A stretch of 64,000 nucleotides of DNA, taken from NCBI GenBank assembly GCA_023053575.1, contig JAKZAP010000008.1, positions 7,924,034 through 7,988,033 on the forward strand, written 5' to 3'. Below, in pieces: positions 48,683-60,689 of this stretch; position 1 is the stretch's first letter; every line of letters begins with the position of its first letter. Source of the DNA: Branchinecta lynchi. Its lineage: Eukaryota > Arthropoda > Branchiopoda > Anostraca > Branchinectidae. The notes beneath the pieces were generated by a model that saw only the letters and a program-made list of their open reading frames with translations, ran no database searches and was not told the origin of the DNA. A program made the translations under genes and the position numbers.

Positions 48683-48790
48683 CAGTATTTGCTACTGGGA
48701 CTAATCTTATCCTTATTGAGATAAGATTACCCCTAATTCGGATTAATCTTATCCCAATAGAGATAAGATTAATCCCAGCAGCAAATACTG
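48683..48790. repeat. 108-bp fold-back with internal GATAAGATTA hairpins
   Basis: CAGTATTTGCTACTGGGA at the left matches TCCCAGCAGCAAATACTG at the right. Inside, AATCTTATC and GATAAGATTA alternate, so each half is itself a hairpin (ATCTTATCC...GATAAGAT). The interior centre is CCCCTAATTCGGATTAATC. Confidence 0.85.
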
Positions 48791-49055
48791 TATCCGATTT
48801 CAGTGAAACTTGATGGGTGGGAGGAGCAATGCCCTAGATGTGATGTCTGTATGTCCGATTCGCAGAGTTGAAGGGGTGCTTACTTGACGCGTAAAGACCA
48901 AACCAGATGAGCTTTTCTGAGACCTAACATAGCACCGTCCGAGTCGTGCGAGATCGCAGCCTCGTGTTTCTTCAGCGAGGCTATTGACCAGTGTGAGGTA
49001 GGCTCAGTGTAAACTTTGTACCGTGTTTGATATTAAAAGTTTACCTAAAACTATT

Positions 49056-49351
49056 AGCTGCGTTCTTTGTCACGGGAGTTCTCACCAGTGTGTCTCCGGT
49101 TTTTCTTATAAGCCGTTCTTGCATCCACCGGTGACTTCTCACCAGTCTTATAACCCGTTTTTGCACTAACCAGTGTCCGGTTTTATCTCACCGGTGCGGA
49201 CTAACCAGAACCTGCTTGTGAGCCCTGCTGCAGCGAGAAGTTAACCGGTTTTCATCAACTCACAGGTGTACCAAAAGAACGCGTTTTAAGGGAAGAACCG
49301 GACACTGGTGACTAAACACCAGAGACAGCCCGGAGTGCAACGAACGCAGCT
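49056..49351. mobile_element. MITE copy 2 (296 bp), same family as 40005-40298
   Basis: The ends AGCTGCGTTCTTTG and AACGAACGCAGCT are again flanked by ATT. The interior matches copy 1 with scattered substitutions. The two insertion sites are unrelated, supporting mobility. Confidence 0.8.
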
Positions 49352-49775
49352 ATTGTTTATATTATAGGAGACTCTTGAAAGCACTAGGCTTAATATTTTT
49401 ACTCGAGTACTCGATGGGAGAACTTTTAAGAGTAGGAAAGGTAATCAGATACAAACATGGATTCGTGGAATTTCAGTTCGGTTCTCGGCATCTGTAAGCT
49501 TCTCTCCACTGGTGGATAGTCCAGTCTGATGAATGAACGAAACTGATTGTTCGATTTTTTTTTTCTGCTAAAAAGTATTACCTTGTGGATCTGGTTAATG
49601 GTCTATTAGGACGATTATGAGACGTGTATGGGGGTTGGCAAAGAACGAACATCTGCAAGACACGATTATCTGTTCTAGAAAGATGAACAAATATTCCTCT
49701 TTCGGGTCCCATCGAAACCTTTGGTCTTGTTGTTAAACGCCTATAACTTAAAGCCTACGCTGATAAATTAGAAGT

Positions 49776-50480
49776 TTTACCTTGATCGTTCTTAGTACCA
49801 CTGGCACTTTTTTTTTTAATTCAGCTAGATTCCGGTCAGTCTATTTGTACGGCGGGAACATTCAGTTCAAATATAGGTTCTGGATGTATTCTTACGTCTA
49901 TATCGACGCTCTAGTCGACCCTCTTACCGACTTCAGATACGACTTTTCGCTCTCAACAATTTTCCGCTTTATGACGGATTCCGGCAAAATAGGCTACTAA
50001 CTGTCCGGCGAAAAGATAAAGTTCATTGTCTCTGTACTCCTATGCCGAACCTCAATTCAAATCAGATAACAAAAAAATCCTACGAAATGTCCACTTGTTC
50101 CCGGATTCCGGAGGAACTGTTTATCCGGTGAGAAAAAGAAATTCAGTTAAGGATTCAGCTTGTCTCCTTACCCATACTCGAACATCGCATTAGCCTGAAC
50201 AAACATTTTTGTTCATCCCTTAATCCAGAAACCCACCCCCAGCTCTAACGATATGGTTACGGGCCCATCTATCATTTACTCCGCCTTTTCAAAATGGCGG
50301 GTCATAAATAAATTACTTACTTACTTACTATGAACTTAAACTGTACGTTTGGCCCAACAAATACTCACGCCAAGTTTGAACAACATCTCTCAATCTCTTG
50401 GAGAGTTATCGTTGTGATAAACGGGCAACTTTTAAGAAGTCATGGGTATCCGCGTCACTTAATTAACGAGGTGAGGGAAA
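49776..50480 (-). mobile_element. Family B element B6, decayed inverted copy
   Basis: Units with GATTCCGGNNNNAACTNTTTNTCCGG and TTCAGCTTGTCTCCTTACCC, then GGCCCATCTA and GAGAGTTATCGTTGTGATAAACGG, follow the B1 order. An isolated end (GGTCCCATCGAAACC and GGTCTTGTT) lies at 49705-49731. A short element is inserted at about 50271-50330. Confidence 0.6.
50271..50330 (+). mobile_element. Short insertion with CCGCC/GGCGG hairpin and TTAC tail
   Basis: TACTCCGCCTTTTCAAAATGGCGG, then an AAATAAATTACTTACTTAC tail, interrupts the B unit between CCCATCTA and TGAACTTAA. This looks like the 3' end of a LINE or SINE (a stem followed by a tetranucleotide tail). Similar hairpins are at 14008, 21540 and 28714. 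Confidence 0.55.
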
Positions 50481-51426
50481 CACCTCTGAGACTCACACTA
50501 GGAACAGAGGGGGGGGGGGGATAGCCTAACATTGGTCATATTTTCTCTAATCTGTCTCGCTGGCTTGCTATCTATCTAGTTACGTGCTGGAACGACTTTT
50601 TACGCAAAAGACTCCTTCATGACAAGTTGGTGTCCTCGTCTCGACCAAGTCGGCTAATGGATACATTTTAGCCATGAAACTCTTTCATCAGTAAACCAAA
50701 GGAGCTTTGATTTTTGGTCTTGTGGGCTATCCTTGACCTCCAGTAGATAGCCTTTTCAACTGTAGGCTTCGTACCCCCCCCCCACACCCTCCGTAGAGCA
50801 CGTTTTGTGAGTTCGGCGTAAAAAAAAACACTAGATGGCTCCTGGAGGCATGCTGAGCTACCGAGAACTGTAAGCCTGAAACAGCAAAGCCATACAGAAT
50901 AATGTTTAGATGACTGCCTTTGTACTGTTTACAAGATAAGATTCCAGCCTGTTTCAAGGCTTACTTGCTGAAAAGCATTAGTTTATTTCGGATTGCTAGC
51001 GCCACCTATAATCAGTTCCTTCTTGCGAATGATTGACCTAGATGGCGCAGCTTTGTCTCGCTCGCTTCAACCCAGACTGGACCTTACAGATGTCCGAGGC
51101 TTCCGCGTAGTGAATTTTTATGATAACGATGACGGCTGATTTGCTCTTTTTCGACCTTTCCCTAGAGGTCCCTTCCCACTTCAAATATCTCATACAAATT
51201 ACATCCCAGTCACAACTGCCAATCACTTTCTCACTTCTTCCTACATTTGCATTTTTGTTTTGTCTTTCGGACCGGTTGCCTCTATGGTACCTTCCAGTCA
51301 TCCGGAATGTCCAACAGCCCGGACTTACTAGACGTTTTGGGCCGGCTTCACCTTCCAGATTGGTCCTGACCAAAAATGCTGTCTGGAATCCGGAAGAAAA
51401 ATCTGGAAGATGAAGCCTGGCTTTTA
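50481..51426. other. Intergenic, no recognisable gene
   Basis: Near 50600-50710 the string TTTTAGCCATGAAACTC and TTTCATCAG faintly recalls Penelope-like ends. A poly-G run is at 50508 and a poly-C run at 50775. No frame is convincing. Confidence 0.3.
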
Positions 51427-54400
51427 GCAAATTTGACATTCGCTACTTAGAAAAAGAAGGGTTGTGCATTCTTAAAACCACTGAAGTCAGTTTCTTCTCC
51501 TTTCAATGTGGGCTTTTCTCTAATTTTATCCTATTCATCAAAGAAGGAAAAAGTCGGGAGTATGGAGTAGTAGTCCTTCGTCATGAGGCCAACGCGATTC
51601 ATTTTCTCAACTGCGAGTTCTCAGTTCGAACGCAGATTCGCACAGCAAACTTACTAAGCAGGCTACATCAGTCTTAGGAAGCCGAAATACCGCAAGCGAG
51701 TTCCCTCTGAAGAAATTCGAGGGATGGGCAGTAAATTCGAGGGATGGTCAGTTCCCAGATGTGGTATTCCTTGGAGTTCCAGACCAAGAACCAATAAAAC
51801 TAGCAAGAACAACTTTTATTGTAAACTGTAAATTGAAAATTGCTCTGGTATACACAAAATCTGAAAACACAGGGCTGCACGTTTCCGTTTGGGAGTGTAC
51901 GTCGATAATATACAGCATCACGGGCTCAACATGCACTGCCAGTAGGGGATAATTATTAGTACGATTACACTACATCACAGAACACTTTCGCCTCTTGGGA
52001 TCACACAAGTATTCAGAGTGAACGAATAAGCGGTGTTGAGAAAGATGTCGCGACTTGAAGCTATCAGTCGATTCTGCATTAGCCGAATCTTCGGTGAGAC
52101 TATTGTTGAGTCCACGCAAAACTCTAGTTGTACAAAGCATTGCAGAAACACGATTGAACAAGCTTGAAAGTGTGCAACTATGATGACGGAGGCCAATAAA
52201 TTTTATGAAATCATTCAGTTTGTCGAATCTGCCGTTAATTAATTTAGACATATTAAAATTAAATCTCTCTCAAAAATCTGTACGCGATGGGCGGAAAAAA
52301 AAAACTTGGCAAGCATCTCCGGGTAGAGTAGATCAGGCGGATTTAGTTAGAATTTGGTGTTCTCCTTTGACTCTCGTTTGGATTTACTCCTAGGCTCCAA
52401 TATCGTAATCGTTGTGAGGTCTGACTGTCTAGCTTTGCCATATAATTAGTCGGACGAACCGGCGACTTGAATAGCAGCGGGGACAAACCCTCTTCCTTGA
52501 ATATAAAGTTTATTTTGGTCGTAGGGCTACCACGGATTTTGCAAATGCAGCAATGCATCACTAATCATGTCACGATTGATCCATAATCCCACGACATACA
52601 AAGAAGAACCGTAGACCTTAGCGATCTTACGTCTGGTTTTGTCTAATGCTCTACCAACATTCGGAGGTAAAAATGACTACTTCAAACACTAGGCATCGAC
52701 TGTTTTCAGTTCTACGTCTGTGGAATCCAGAAGCAAGGTGCTGAACGGAGTTGATAAATCGCACATTTCCGTTGTGGAAGCTGATTTATTCGTCTTGTTT
52801 CACCCTTGTCCACCTGAAAAAGAAGGAGGGACAATTTAAAATATTCTCTAAAATGAGCAAAATAATCTCACCGGGCGAGTGTAGTGATAACTATTCCTAA
52901 TAACACGCCGTTGGATCTTACTGGACGACTTTGTGTTTCGAATTTATCTATGAACATTGATAGTCTACTTCGTGGTAGATAAATCACGAGTCAATTTATA
53001 AAAATAACACGGCTGCGTAAGAGGCCTTGCCGGTTAATCCAGTAAAGTTGTAATGGTGACAAGGTTCAGGATCTGAGCCTCGAAAAAGCCAACCGCGGCA
53101 AACGTAAGAATCAGTGAAATGCCGCAGGGTGGGTACAAACTACCGTACGAGGTTTCAGGAGCAACGGAGATGACGATCCATGACTCCGCTTTCGTTTACC
53201 TACAAGTTAAACGAAGAAGGAAAATATTACAGCAATACTGTGAAGGTCTGAAGTAACACGACAGTAAACTGAAAAAGCACCCCTTTCTGGGGCGACCCAA
53301 TCACAGAAAATATAGAGGCTTTTTCGACATTTCGAACGAGCAACGCTTCAGAAGCATCCCTCATCAGATAAGGTAGCTTGAACCATGAAAGATATGTAGG
53401 CTACCTTATGTCATCTTCAGTCTTAACTTATCAAGGACCCCATAAGTTATTTTGTAGCTTTGCTATTTGGATAGACTAGGGTTGCTTTTGTAGTTAATTA
53501 ATTAAACAACATGATCATAGTATAACTAACTGAAAATGCTAATTTAAATAGAAGTGCAAAATTTACGATGGTATTTAAAGGACGCGTCGTACTTATGATA
53601 GCGATTCATTCTACTTCATTAAAGTTTAACTGAAAAGGGCAGAGATGGGACAGTCTTGTTACCCCTCACTTATTCACTTAGAGAGGCTTGAAGACCCGAT
53701 GAAAATGCGTTACTGTGTTGCTCCACTATTCACGGATAACCAATTTTCAAATAGTGGAATCTCCTTGTCAGATTTGTGGTACTACCTGTGTCGCATGCTT
53801 GACGAAAAAGATTTATGAACATCTTTTTGTTCAGGCACTAAGCAGTCTTCACCAAGCTTATCACCGCCCACTGAAAAGCCGCGTCTGTGTGCCGATTCAA
53901 ATATTCCGCGTCATAGTAGAATTTACAATGTGGGGACAGCCGTAGACATTCTGAACTTCACTACGAGAGCAGATAGTGGAAAATCAAAAAATCTCTTAGC
54001 AGAATCCAAATAACTCGGTGTATTCAACTAAATGATACACAAATAAATTTGCTTTTCAGTTAAACTTTAATATTTCCAGCCATTCTCATTCCGAGAGTCT
54101 TCACTTCGTAAGTGTAGTCTATCTCCTTAAGCAAGAAACTGATTATTACGTCTGCCAAGTTTTTTCTCTTTACGTGACGTATTGCCATTGTTTCCGAAGA
54201 GCGTACCCGTCCGGAGAACGTTTATGCAAATCTTGCCAAGATTGTCATCCAAGGCAAGGGACACGGAAATAATTAAAGTTGTATCAAGGCCCTATAATGA
54301 GGTCTATAACAAATTCTCGTAATCAAAGACTGTTTAAAAAAAAATAGTAATGGGCCCAAAAAGCTGTCAGGGACTTAGTTAGTTGCAAGGTTCATGGATT

Positions 54401-54600
54401 ACAACATTATTTGGGGTCACTTTTATCCACTGTCTGCTATGGTATTGGGGAAACCTTTCTCGACAGATAAAGTACTTCTGTCACTAAATTTCCTCTGCCC
54501 CCAAAAACTAAGTCAATTTTCTCTCTCCAAAGCAGAGGGAGTGAAGCGCAAAATACGTTTTCTCATAGCTGTACAATCTAACGGGAACCAAGGAAACTTT
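51427..54600 (+). repeat. Duplicated block, copy 1
   Basis: It aligns nearly base for base with 60790-64000. Differences include a 21-bp repeat copy (near 51730), an approximately 50-bp block at about 53275-53330, and a 444-bp MITE (53623-54066) that copy 2 lacks. I recognise no conserved protein in it. Part of it (53578-53620 and 54200-54280) is related to a CREB intron 5 repeat. Confidence 0.9.
53623..54066. mobile_element. TTAA-flanked MITE with 15-bp TIRs (piggyBac-like)
   Basis: AGTTTAACTGAAAAG at the left is exactly inverted at the right (54052-54066). TTAA duplicates flank it (53619-53622 and 54067-54070). The empty site CTTCATTAATATTTCC is present in copy 2 at 62892-62907. TTAA targeting is the mark of the piggyBac superfamily. 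The 444 bp carry no transposase. Confidence 0.85.
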
Positions 54601-54659
54601 TACATAGCAGAATCTGTATGGTAGGCCGGGACAAGCAGGCAGGACTGGTCTTAGCGATT

Positions 54660-55630
54660 AACAAGACCAAAGGTTTCGATAGGATCCCAACAATTTAATA
54701 TCTCCTTACCCCTATGTCAAACCTCTAATCAACTTCAGATACGACTTCAACTTTTAAGAAATTTTCCGATTTCAGTCGGATTCGTGGCTAACTATGTGTC
54801 CGGGTAGAAAATGATTATCACATGAATTCAGCACGTCTTCTTACCCGTAAATCGAACACCTAATGAAATTCACGTAAAACTTTTACTTAAGACTTAACTA
54901 AAGATAAACAAGACCAAAGGTTTCGATGGGATCCCAAAAATCTAATATTTGATCCAGACAATCGGGTCTTATAGAGGTCCAGTCTTCGTCTGACTCCTTG
55001 AGCACTTAACTAATAAAATATAGAAACAGATTAAGGCAAATGGTAATCATCTGAGAAGACCAAGTTCAAATATGGATTCAGCATGTGTGTTTACCCCTAT
55101 AGCCTGCGTCACATCTACTTTGACGAAGGTTCCCGCCGTACTTCTGCCAAATTACCGGTTTCAGCCGGATTCCGGGCAAACTACTTGTCTTACAAAAAAT
55201 TGAAGTTCAAAAACGTATTCAGCGTATCTCTTTACCCCTATGTTGAACCTCTAATCATCTTCACATAAAACGACAACTTTTAACAAATATTCCGATTTCA
55301 GCATATCTTCTTCCCCGTAAATCGAACACCTAATAAAATTCATATAAAACTTTTACAAATTTTCCGGTTTTGGCCGGATTCCGGCGGTCTACTTGTCCGG
55401 AGAGAATAGTTTTCGTATTCGGATTCAGCATGCTTCTCTATTAAATCGAACCTCTAATCAACTTGAGATTACACTTTTTTTGACAAATTTTCAGGTTTTT
55501 GCCGGATTCCGGATTCCTCGACCAGAGTTTCATCAACATATCTGATTCCCTTCGAGAGTTATCATGCTGATAAACGGACGGACAGACTGACAACTTTTGA
55601 GAACTCATAGTTATCCCTCCACTTACGTTA
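54660..55630 (-). mobile_element. Family B elements B7, two abutting inverted pieces
   Basis: ACAAGACCAAAGGTTTCGAT and a GGATCCCA end occur at 54660 and again at 54909. The first piece is cut after about 240 bp. The second runs to GGTTATCCCTCCACTTACG-like sequence at about 55612-55630 with 137-bp-type units and a short GACGGACAGAC tract. Confidence 0.75.
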
Positions 55631-58280
55631 TAGACCAAAGGTGTTGCTGAGTGGTTGAACAAATCCTGATTTTTATTTTGCTGCACGCTGCCAGGCTCGT
55701 ATTCTGTCCAAAGCAGGAGTCCGTTTCTGATTGCTTGAATACTTCCACCGACTTATTTCCTGCACCAATTTCCAATCTACCGACAAGAACTAAAGTTAGG
55801 ACAAGAGCAAACTGGAGTATACATGTGTCCACAATCTTCTCTTAGTCTGAAGTCAAGAGAAGAGAGAACAGAACGACGGAAATTAGGAGAACGACCATGA
55901 AAATAAGAAGCACCGACACTCCGATACGCTAGAGGTTGCTACAGCCTGAATAGGCCGGACGAAAAAAGGATAGAATTAGTTTGTCGGCAGGGACAGAAGC
56001 TTAACCGAGCGAAGGCACATGTTATAGAGCTTTTGAGGTTTCTCCGGCCAATCTCAACAAGCGAGAGATCATCCACGTACTTCTATAGGTCAGAAAATGA
56101 ACTTGCTAGCTCATTATCCATGACGAGAAACAATAAAGGACCTAAATTATTGTGTGAGACACTCGGAATAGGTTGATTTATATTTAGTCATTGCATCCTA
56201 TCTGATATCAAACTAGCGACGATTCTTCCTAAAAATGTTCTATGTTACATTTGCCAATAACTTATCCAAAGGTTTAGAATGCCTGATCTAATCGAAAGCC
56301 TTTTTAACATCAACAGCAATAAGATTTATCCGCTTCGCAAGGACTTCTTTCATTTCAGTTGCATGCAAGTTACTGTATATTAAAGGTGGCGGAGTAAATC
56401 AGTTCTAGTTAACAGACTTTTCATTTCTTACCATTTTCTGGTGTGATAAATCCATGCGAGAGTGACTGTTGACTATCCAGCTTGTTGTTTTTATCTCTGA
56501 GTACAAATGATGGGATTACTTCCTGTAAAAAGAGAATAGGATTAGATGTTTACTGAACTAGGGAATAAATAGGGCCATTCATACAGAACATAGCCCAATC
56601 TACACAAACCCTTGATTTCGGGTAACTGTGTGCCAAAAGCTCGGTCTATCCAGCATTTGGCATACCCTATGCCTGATGCTAGATACCCTAACTGAATAAA
56701 ACATCGATGGTTTACTGAAGGTTAGAAATCAACCAGTCAGAATTCCTATTAGGATATAGTGGAGTAGGTTAGAGTTAGTGCACACACAGGTAGCTATCAT
56801 TTGGCATAGGTTACCAAGCGTTTGACAGAACACTGAAAGGGAAGACTTGCTGTGCAGTTCCTGAAAAGATGGGAGGGTACTCGCACTTGCTATCAGCACA
56901 ATTAAGGGGAAGACAATAGTGTTGCCGAAAACGAATCTACACTTTCCCCAAAAAGAATTCCAGAAAGGTAACCATAAAACGAAAATCTAAAAGGAAACAG
57001 TAAGAGGATGAACCTGAAGAAAGTATTATAATCAGAAATCTGGCAGCGAGGTGAGACGGACATGGCAGTAGAGGTAATAAGTAAGTAACCATTCAGAGGC
57101 TAATGAAGATGAAATTTCAGTTACTATTCTACCCATCGCTGCACACATTTTCACACCATTGTTCACAAGAGTAACTACAGTAAATCAGAGACTCACCGAA
57201 ACAGGTACAAGTGTGAGGTTCTCGACTTCTCTGCCGGCGTTATTTGGTGTAAATGAAAGGGGCAGCTCAAGGTCGAAGACGAACTCGGTTTTCGGGAATA
57301 CTCCGCACTCACTGTCGAAGAACACTCTGGAACAGGATTTGAATATCACAGCACGCTACTAGTTAAATTGGCAGAGCTGATTCTAATTCGTTTAGATCTG
57401 TGCTCCACTATATCTGAGGATTGTTTATTTTTTTACGGGAGTGAATCTCAGAAGAAGATGAGAAAAAAAATTGATATGACAAAAGACAAAGATGAGTTAT
57501 TGCATGGATATTTGGTTTTAAGGTACGCTAGAGCATGAATGCTAGGTATTTAAGTTATGTCCGGTACTGTACCTGTCTAGAAAATGTTTGCAACAGAGCA
57601 CAACCAGAATTTTCTTTGGCAAGTGCACATTACATCTTAGTGGCTACAGAGTTAAGATTTAATCTTGCAATTAGCCTAACTACATAACGATTAGCAAATC
57701 TGTGTTCTGGCATGATACTAGCACTGTTATACCCTAATTGATCCTGAAAACGAATTTGGCATAGTCCACCAAACCTCCTTGATTATGTCACAGCACTTTG
57801 AAACAAGAAGGAATTGGGCTACAATAGTATTCTAGCTGACCCTGCACTGATCGCTAAATTGTGGCTAAAATGAGAGACAAATAAAGCTTCTTCAACCTCT
57901 TCATCAACTTTTCCTAATTTTGGATGCATCACAGCATATAACAGAAGAGCAAATACAAGACCGCAGAAATTCTGCTAGGAGTAATACATGGAAAATGGGA
58001 GAATTCATCTGGAAGGATGCTAGAGGTGGAACATGGGGGTAACGTTATCAAGAATCAAGAAAATAAAAGTTGAGTTTGTGATCTTAATTCTCTTATATCA
58101 CATTTCATGACTATTGAGATGAAGCCCATTCTTCTTTTTCTCCTTTTGTTACAATAGAGAATGGGGAAAGCTCAGTGAATCTGCAGAACGCAGAAGTTGC
58201 TTTGATGGTCAATTCTTTTCTCCGTTCTCTTTCCTGACCGGGACAAAGGGCAGATGTTCTACCCCTACTAGAAGTGGACC
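55631..58280. other. Intergenic, nothing recognised
   Basis: It holds diverged TTTGGCATACCCTATGCC repeats at 56640-56830. I found no supportable gene. Confidence 0.35.
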
Positions 58281-58288
58281 CATGACTA

Positions 58289-58622
58289 GAGGAGTATTCT
58301 CCCCATTCCCCGAGGACTAGTCTAGGAATCTATGGGAACGGCGAGAACAGAGGGAGTCACTCCATGCAGACTCTGTGTACGGAAAAATGCGAGAAGACAG
58401 GGAATGCTTCCACAATGGATTTTGTTCGACAAACAAATATAAAGTTGACGAAATTAATCTGGATCTACTTTATTTTGGGTTTTGTCTATTCTGATTGTTT
58501 TAATTAAGTTTAAATTGCACCAACACCAGCAAAACCTGATTCCCCTCCGAATCTGAAAGGGAGTCCTTTTTTATGATGTTGATGATAATCGGACCATTCC
58601 CTGTTCCTGGGGAGAATACTGG
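58289..58622 (+). mobile_element. MITE-like repeat G, inverted mate at about 59609-60030
   Basis: It begins AGTATTCTCCCCATTCCCC and ends CCTGGGGAGAATACT, giving imperfect TIRs around AGTATTCTCCCC. The interior (AATTAAGTTTAAATTGCACC, CAGCAAAACCTGATTCCCCTC) is found in inverse at 59750-59830. Confidence 0.65.
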
Positions 58623-59608
58623 GAGTGAGTCCCTGGGACAAACCAAAATGCAGGGAATGAAATAAAATGATATAGTGTATAAAAAAGTCAGATGTTTGTC
58701 ACATTAGACGGATTAGATGTGGTAGACGTATATGGTTACGCACTACCTGACATGTCTAGACTGGATTAGATTTTGACAGGGATTTCATCCATAGACTGGT
58801 TTGCGGTGTGGCTTCATCTGGCATTAGGACTCCTGTGAAGCTGTTTAATTAATTAATTAATTCCTTCGGTAGTAGTATGTTCCAAGAATACGCCAAAAGG
58901 GCCCAATGCCTATGCAGGCTTCTTCCTCGTCAATGGATTCTAGGTGTTGCTAGCGCCGCTGTTATGCGCTGTTGGCTTCTTAGACCTTTTCGATCAGTCA
59001 CACACTCGCAGGATCGCAAATAGGTGCTGGAAGATCTTGATTTCGTCTGACTTGGTTGACAGGAATCCTGGCTAAGTTCAGCTTCTTCTTGTTTGGGTTA
59101 TCTACCGCTGGTTTCCCGTTTGATTTGCCAAACTTCACCCCTTTGACGATAGACAGTCGTCACTCTGGGGCAACTTATTAGCCACATGACAATCGTAAAA
59201 ATCCAAACGCTTTCTCAAGTTCAAGTATTTGTCCTCAAACTAACAATAACCCTTCCTTCTAAAACTGTGTTCTTTGGAATAAAAGTTGTTTCTACAGGTT
59301 CCAACAAAGCTAAATATTTGACGCTATATATCTGGGGCTGTCACATCCCCAAGGCCTCTAATTATTTGCTTTACCGGATGAGACTCCATTCCCTCGAATT
59401 GACCGCTATCCTGAGGGAAACTTTGGGAGGAACCTAGTCGTAGCTAACATATCTGTTGTATACATTATTTGAACATTTGACGCTACCTGTAGCACCCCTG
59501 GTGACGCTAATTTCCTTGGCCTGCTGATGAAACCTACCAAGCCGTCTGATTGGCTCTGCATAACCCAGAATAGAATTTGGGTTCATCCATACAAGGATCA
59601 TAAGGCGT
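58623..59608. other. Spacer between the two repeat G copies
   Basis: A short TTAA microsatellite lies near 58847-58862. At 59165-59290 there is a faint match to the 41035-41110 region (TTATTAGCCACATGACAATCG, AACAATAACCCTTCC). No gene is visible. Confidence 0.35.
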
Positions 59609-60030
59609 ATTCTCCCCATTCCCCAAGGACTCCACTTGAGGAGTCCCCGCATTTTTGTTTGTCCCGGGGACTCACTCCTGGTATTCTCGCGAGTCCCCAC
59701 GGACAGGGAATGCTCCGATTATCATCCCCGTCATCAAAAAGGACTCACTTTCAGATTCCGAGGGGAATCAATTTTTGCTGGTATTGGTGCTGATTGGTGC
59801 AATGTAAAATTAATTAAAATAATCAGAATAAACAAAACCAAAAATAATGTGGATCCAGACTAATTTCGTCAACCTGTCGTCAACTGCCTATTTCTTATTC
59901 AAACAAAATCAATTTTGGAAGCATTGTCCATGTTCTCGCTGTTCCTGTATGCGGAGTCCGCGTGGAGTGACTCTCTCTATTCTCGCCGTTCTCTTCGATT
60001 CCCCGACGAGTCCTCGGGGAACAGCAAGAG
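59609..60030 (-). mobile_element. MITE-like repeat G, second copy
   Basis: GTATTCTCCCCATTCCCCAAGG opens this copy, which reads through the same blocks in the opposite order. It is larger than the first copy and ends near TCCTCGGGGAACAGC. The class is not assigned. Confidence 0.6.
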
Positions 60031-60204
60031 TACGCCTACAGTGAAGTAGCAGAGCTAAGATGCCAGCAGCTATTCAGTGTTTGGCATAGGGTAACCAGCG
60101 CTAGGCAAAGGCTCTGCCAAATATTGTATACTGATCTGATTGTATATACCCAGCATTTGGTCTAGACTAGGGTATCCAAAAATCTGTGTGTGGACGACCT
60201 GACT

Positions 60205-60445
60205 GTCATCTATCAGCCTACCAAGTAAACTGGAACCAGGCAATCTTGAAATTAGGGTTTAAATAAGAAGTAATAAATATAAATAAACCAAAATAAATAA
60301 TCATAACAGCTGTGATTCTCCTTCTTCCTTTCCTTTTGTTTAACAGAAGAAAAACAGCGAACGGGAATACCGGGATGTCAATCGTACTAATACGTAGAAC
60401 CCTCGGAGTCGTACGTATTCTAACGATTGAACTGTGGCTAATAAG
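60205..60445 (-). repeat. Dispersed repeat F, inverted copy
   Basis: This is the reverse complement of about 39400-39655, with few differences over 240 bp. Confidence 0.75.
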
Positions 60446-60459
60446 TTGCAGTAGCGCAG

Positions 60460-60689
60460 GATTTCCTATCCGAAATTTCTTACAGTGGCTGACTAGTTGG
60501 AACACAAACAAAAATCCTATACGAATTTTTCTCGTAGCCAACTAGTCGGCAACGAGCGATTTCCCATACTAAATTTCATATAGTGGCGGACTAGTTGGAA
60601 CACGAACAAAATTCCTATACGAATTTTTCTAGTAGCCAACTGGTCGGCAACGCAGGATTTCTTATACGAAATTTCTTACAGTGGCAAAC
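60460..60689 (+). repeat. 98-bp tandem repeat running into the gap
   Basis: GACTAGTTGGAACAC recurs at 60491 and 60589. CGAATTTTTCTNGTAGCCAA and AAATTTCNTANAGTGGC recur at the same spacing. The array is cut by the N run at 60690, so its true length is unknown. Confidence 0.75.

Noticed and set aside
51120..51439. Open frames on both strands of about 100-130 codons
   Set aside because: There is no recognisable domain. Both strands are equally open and there is no splice or homology support.
54394..54624. An open frame shared with 63225 onward that looks like the start of a LINE protein
   Set aside because: Only the part after 63369 is LINE sequence. The shared first part is host sequence that happens to be open before the insertion point.
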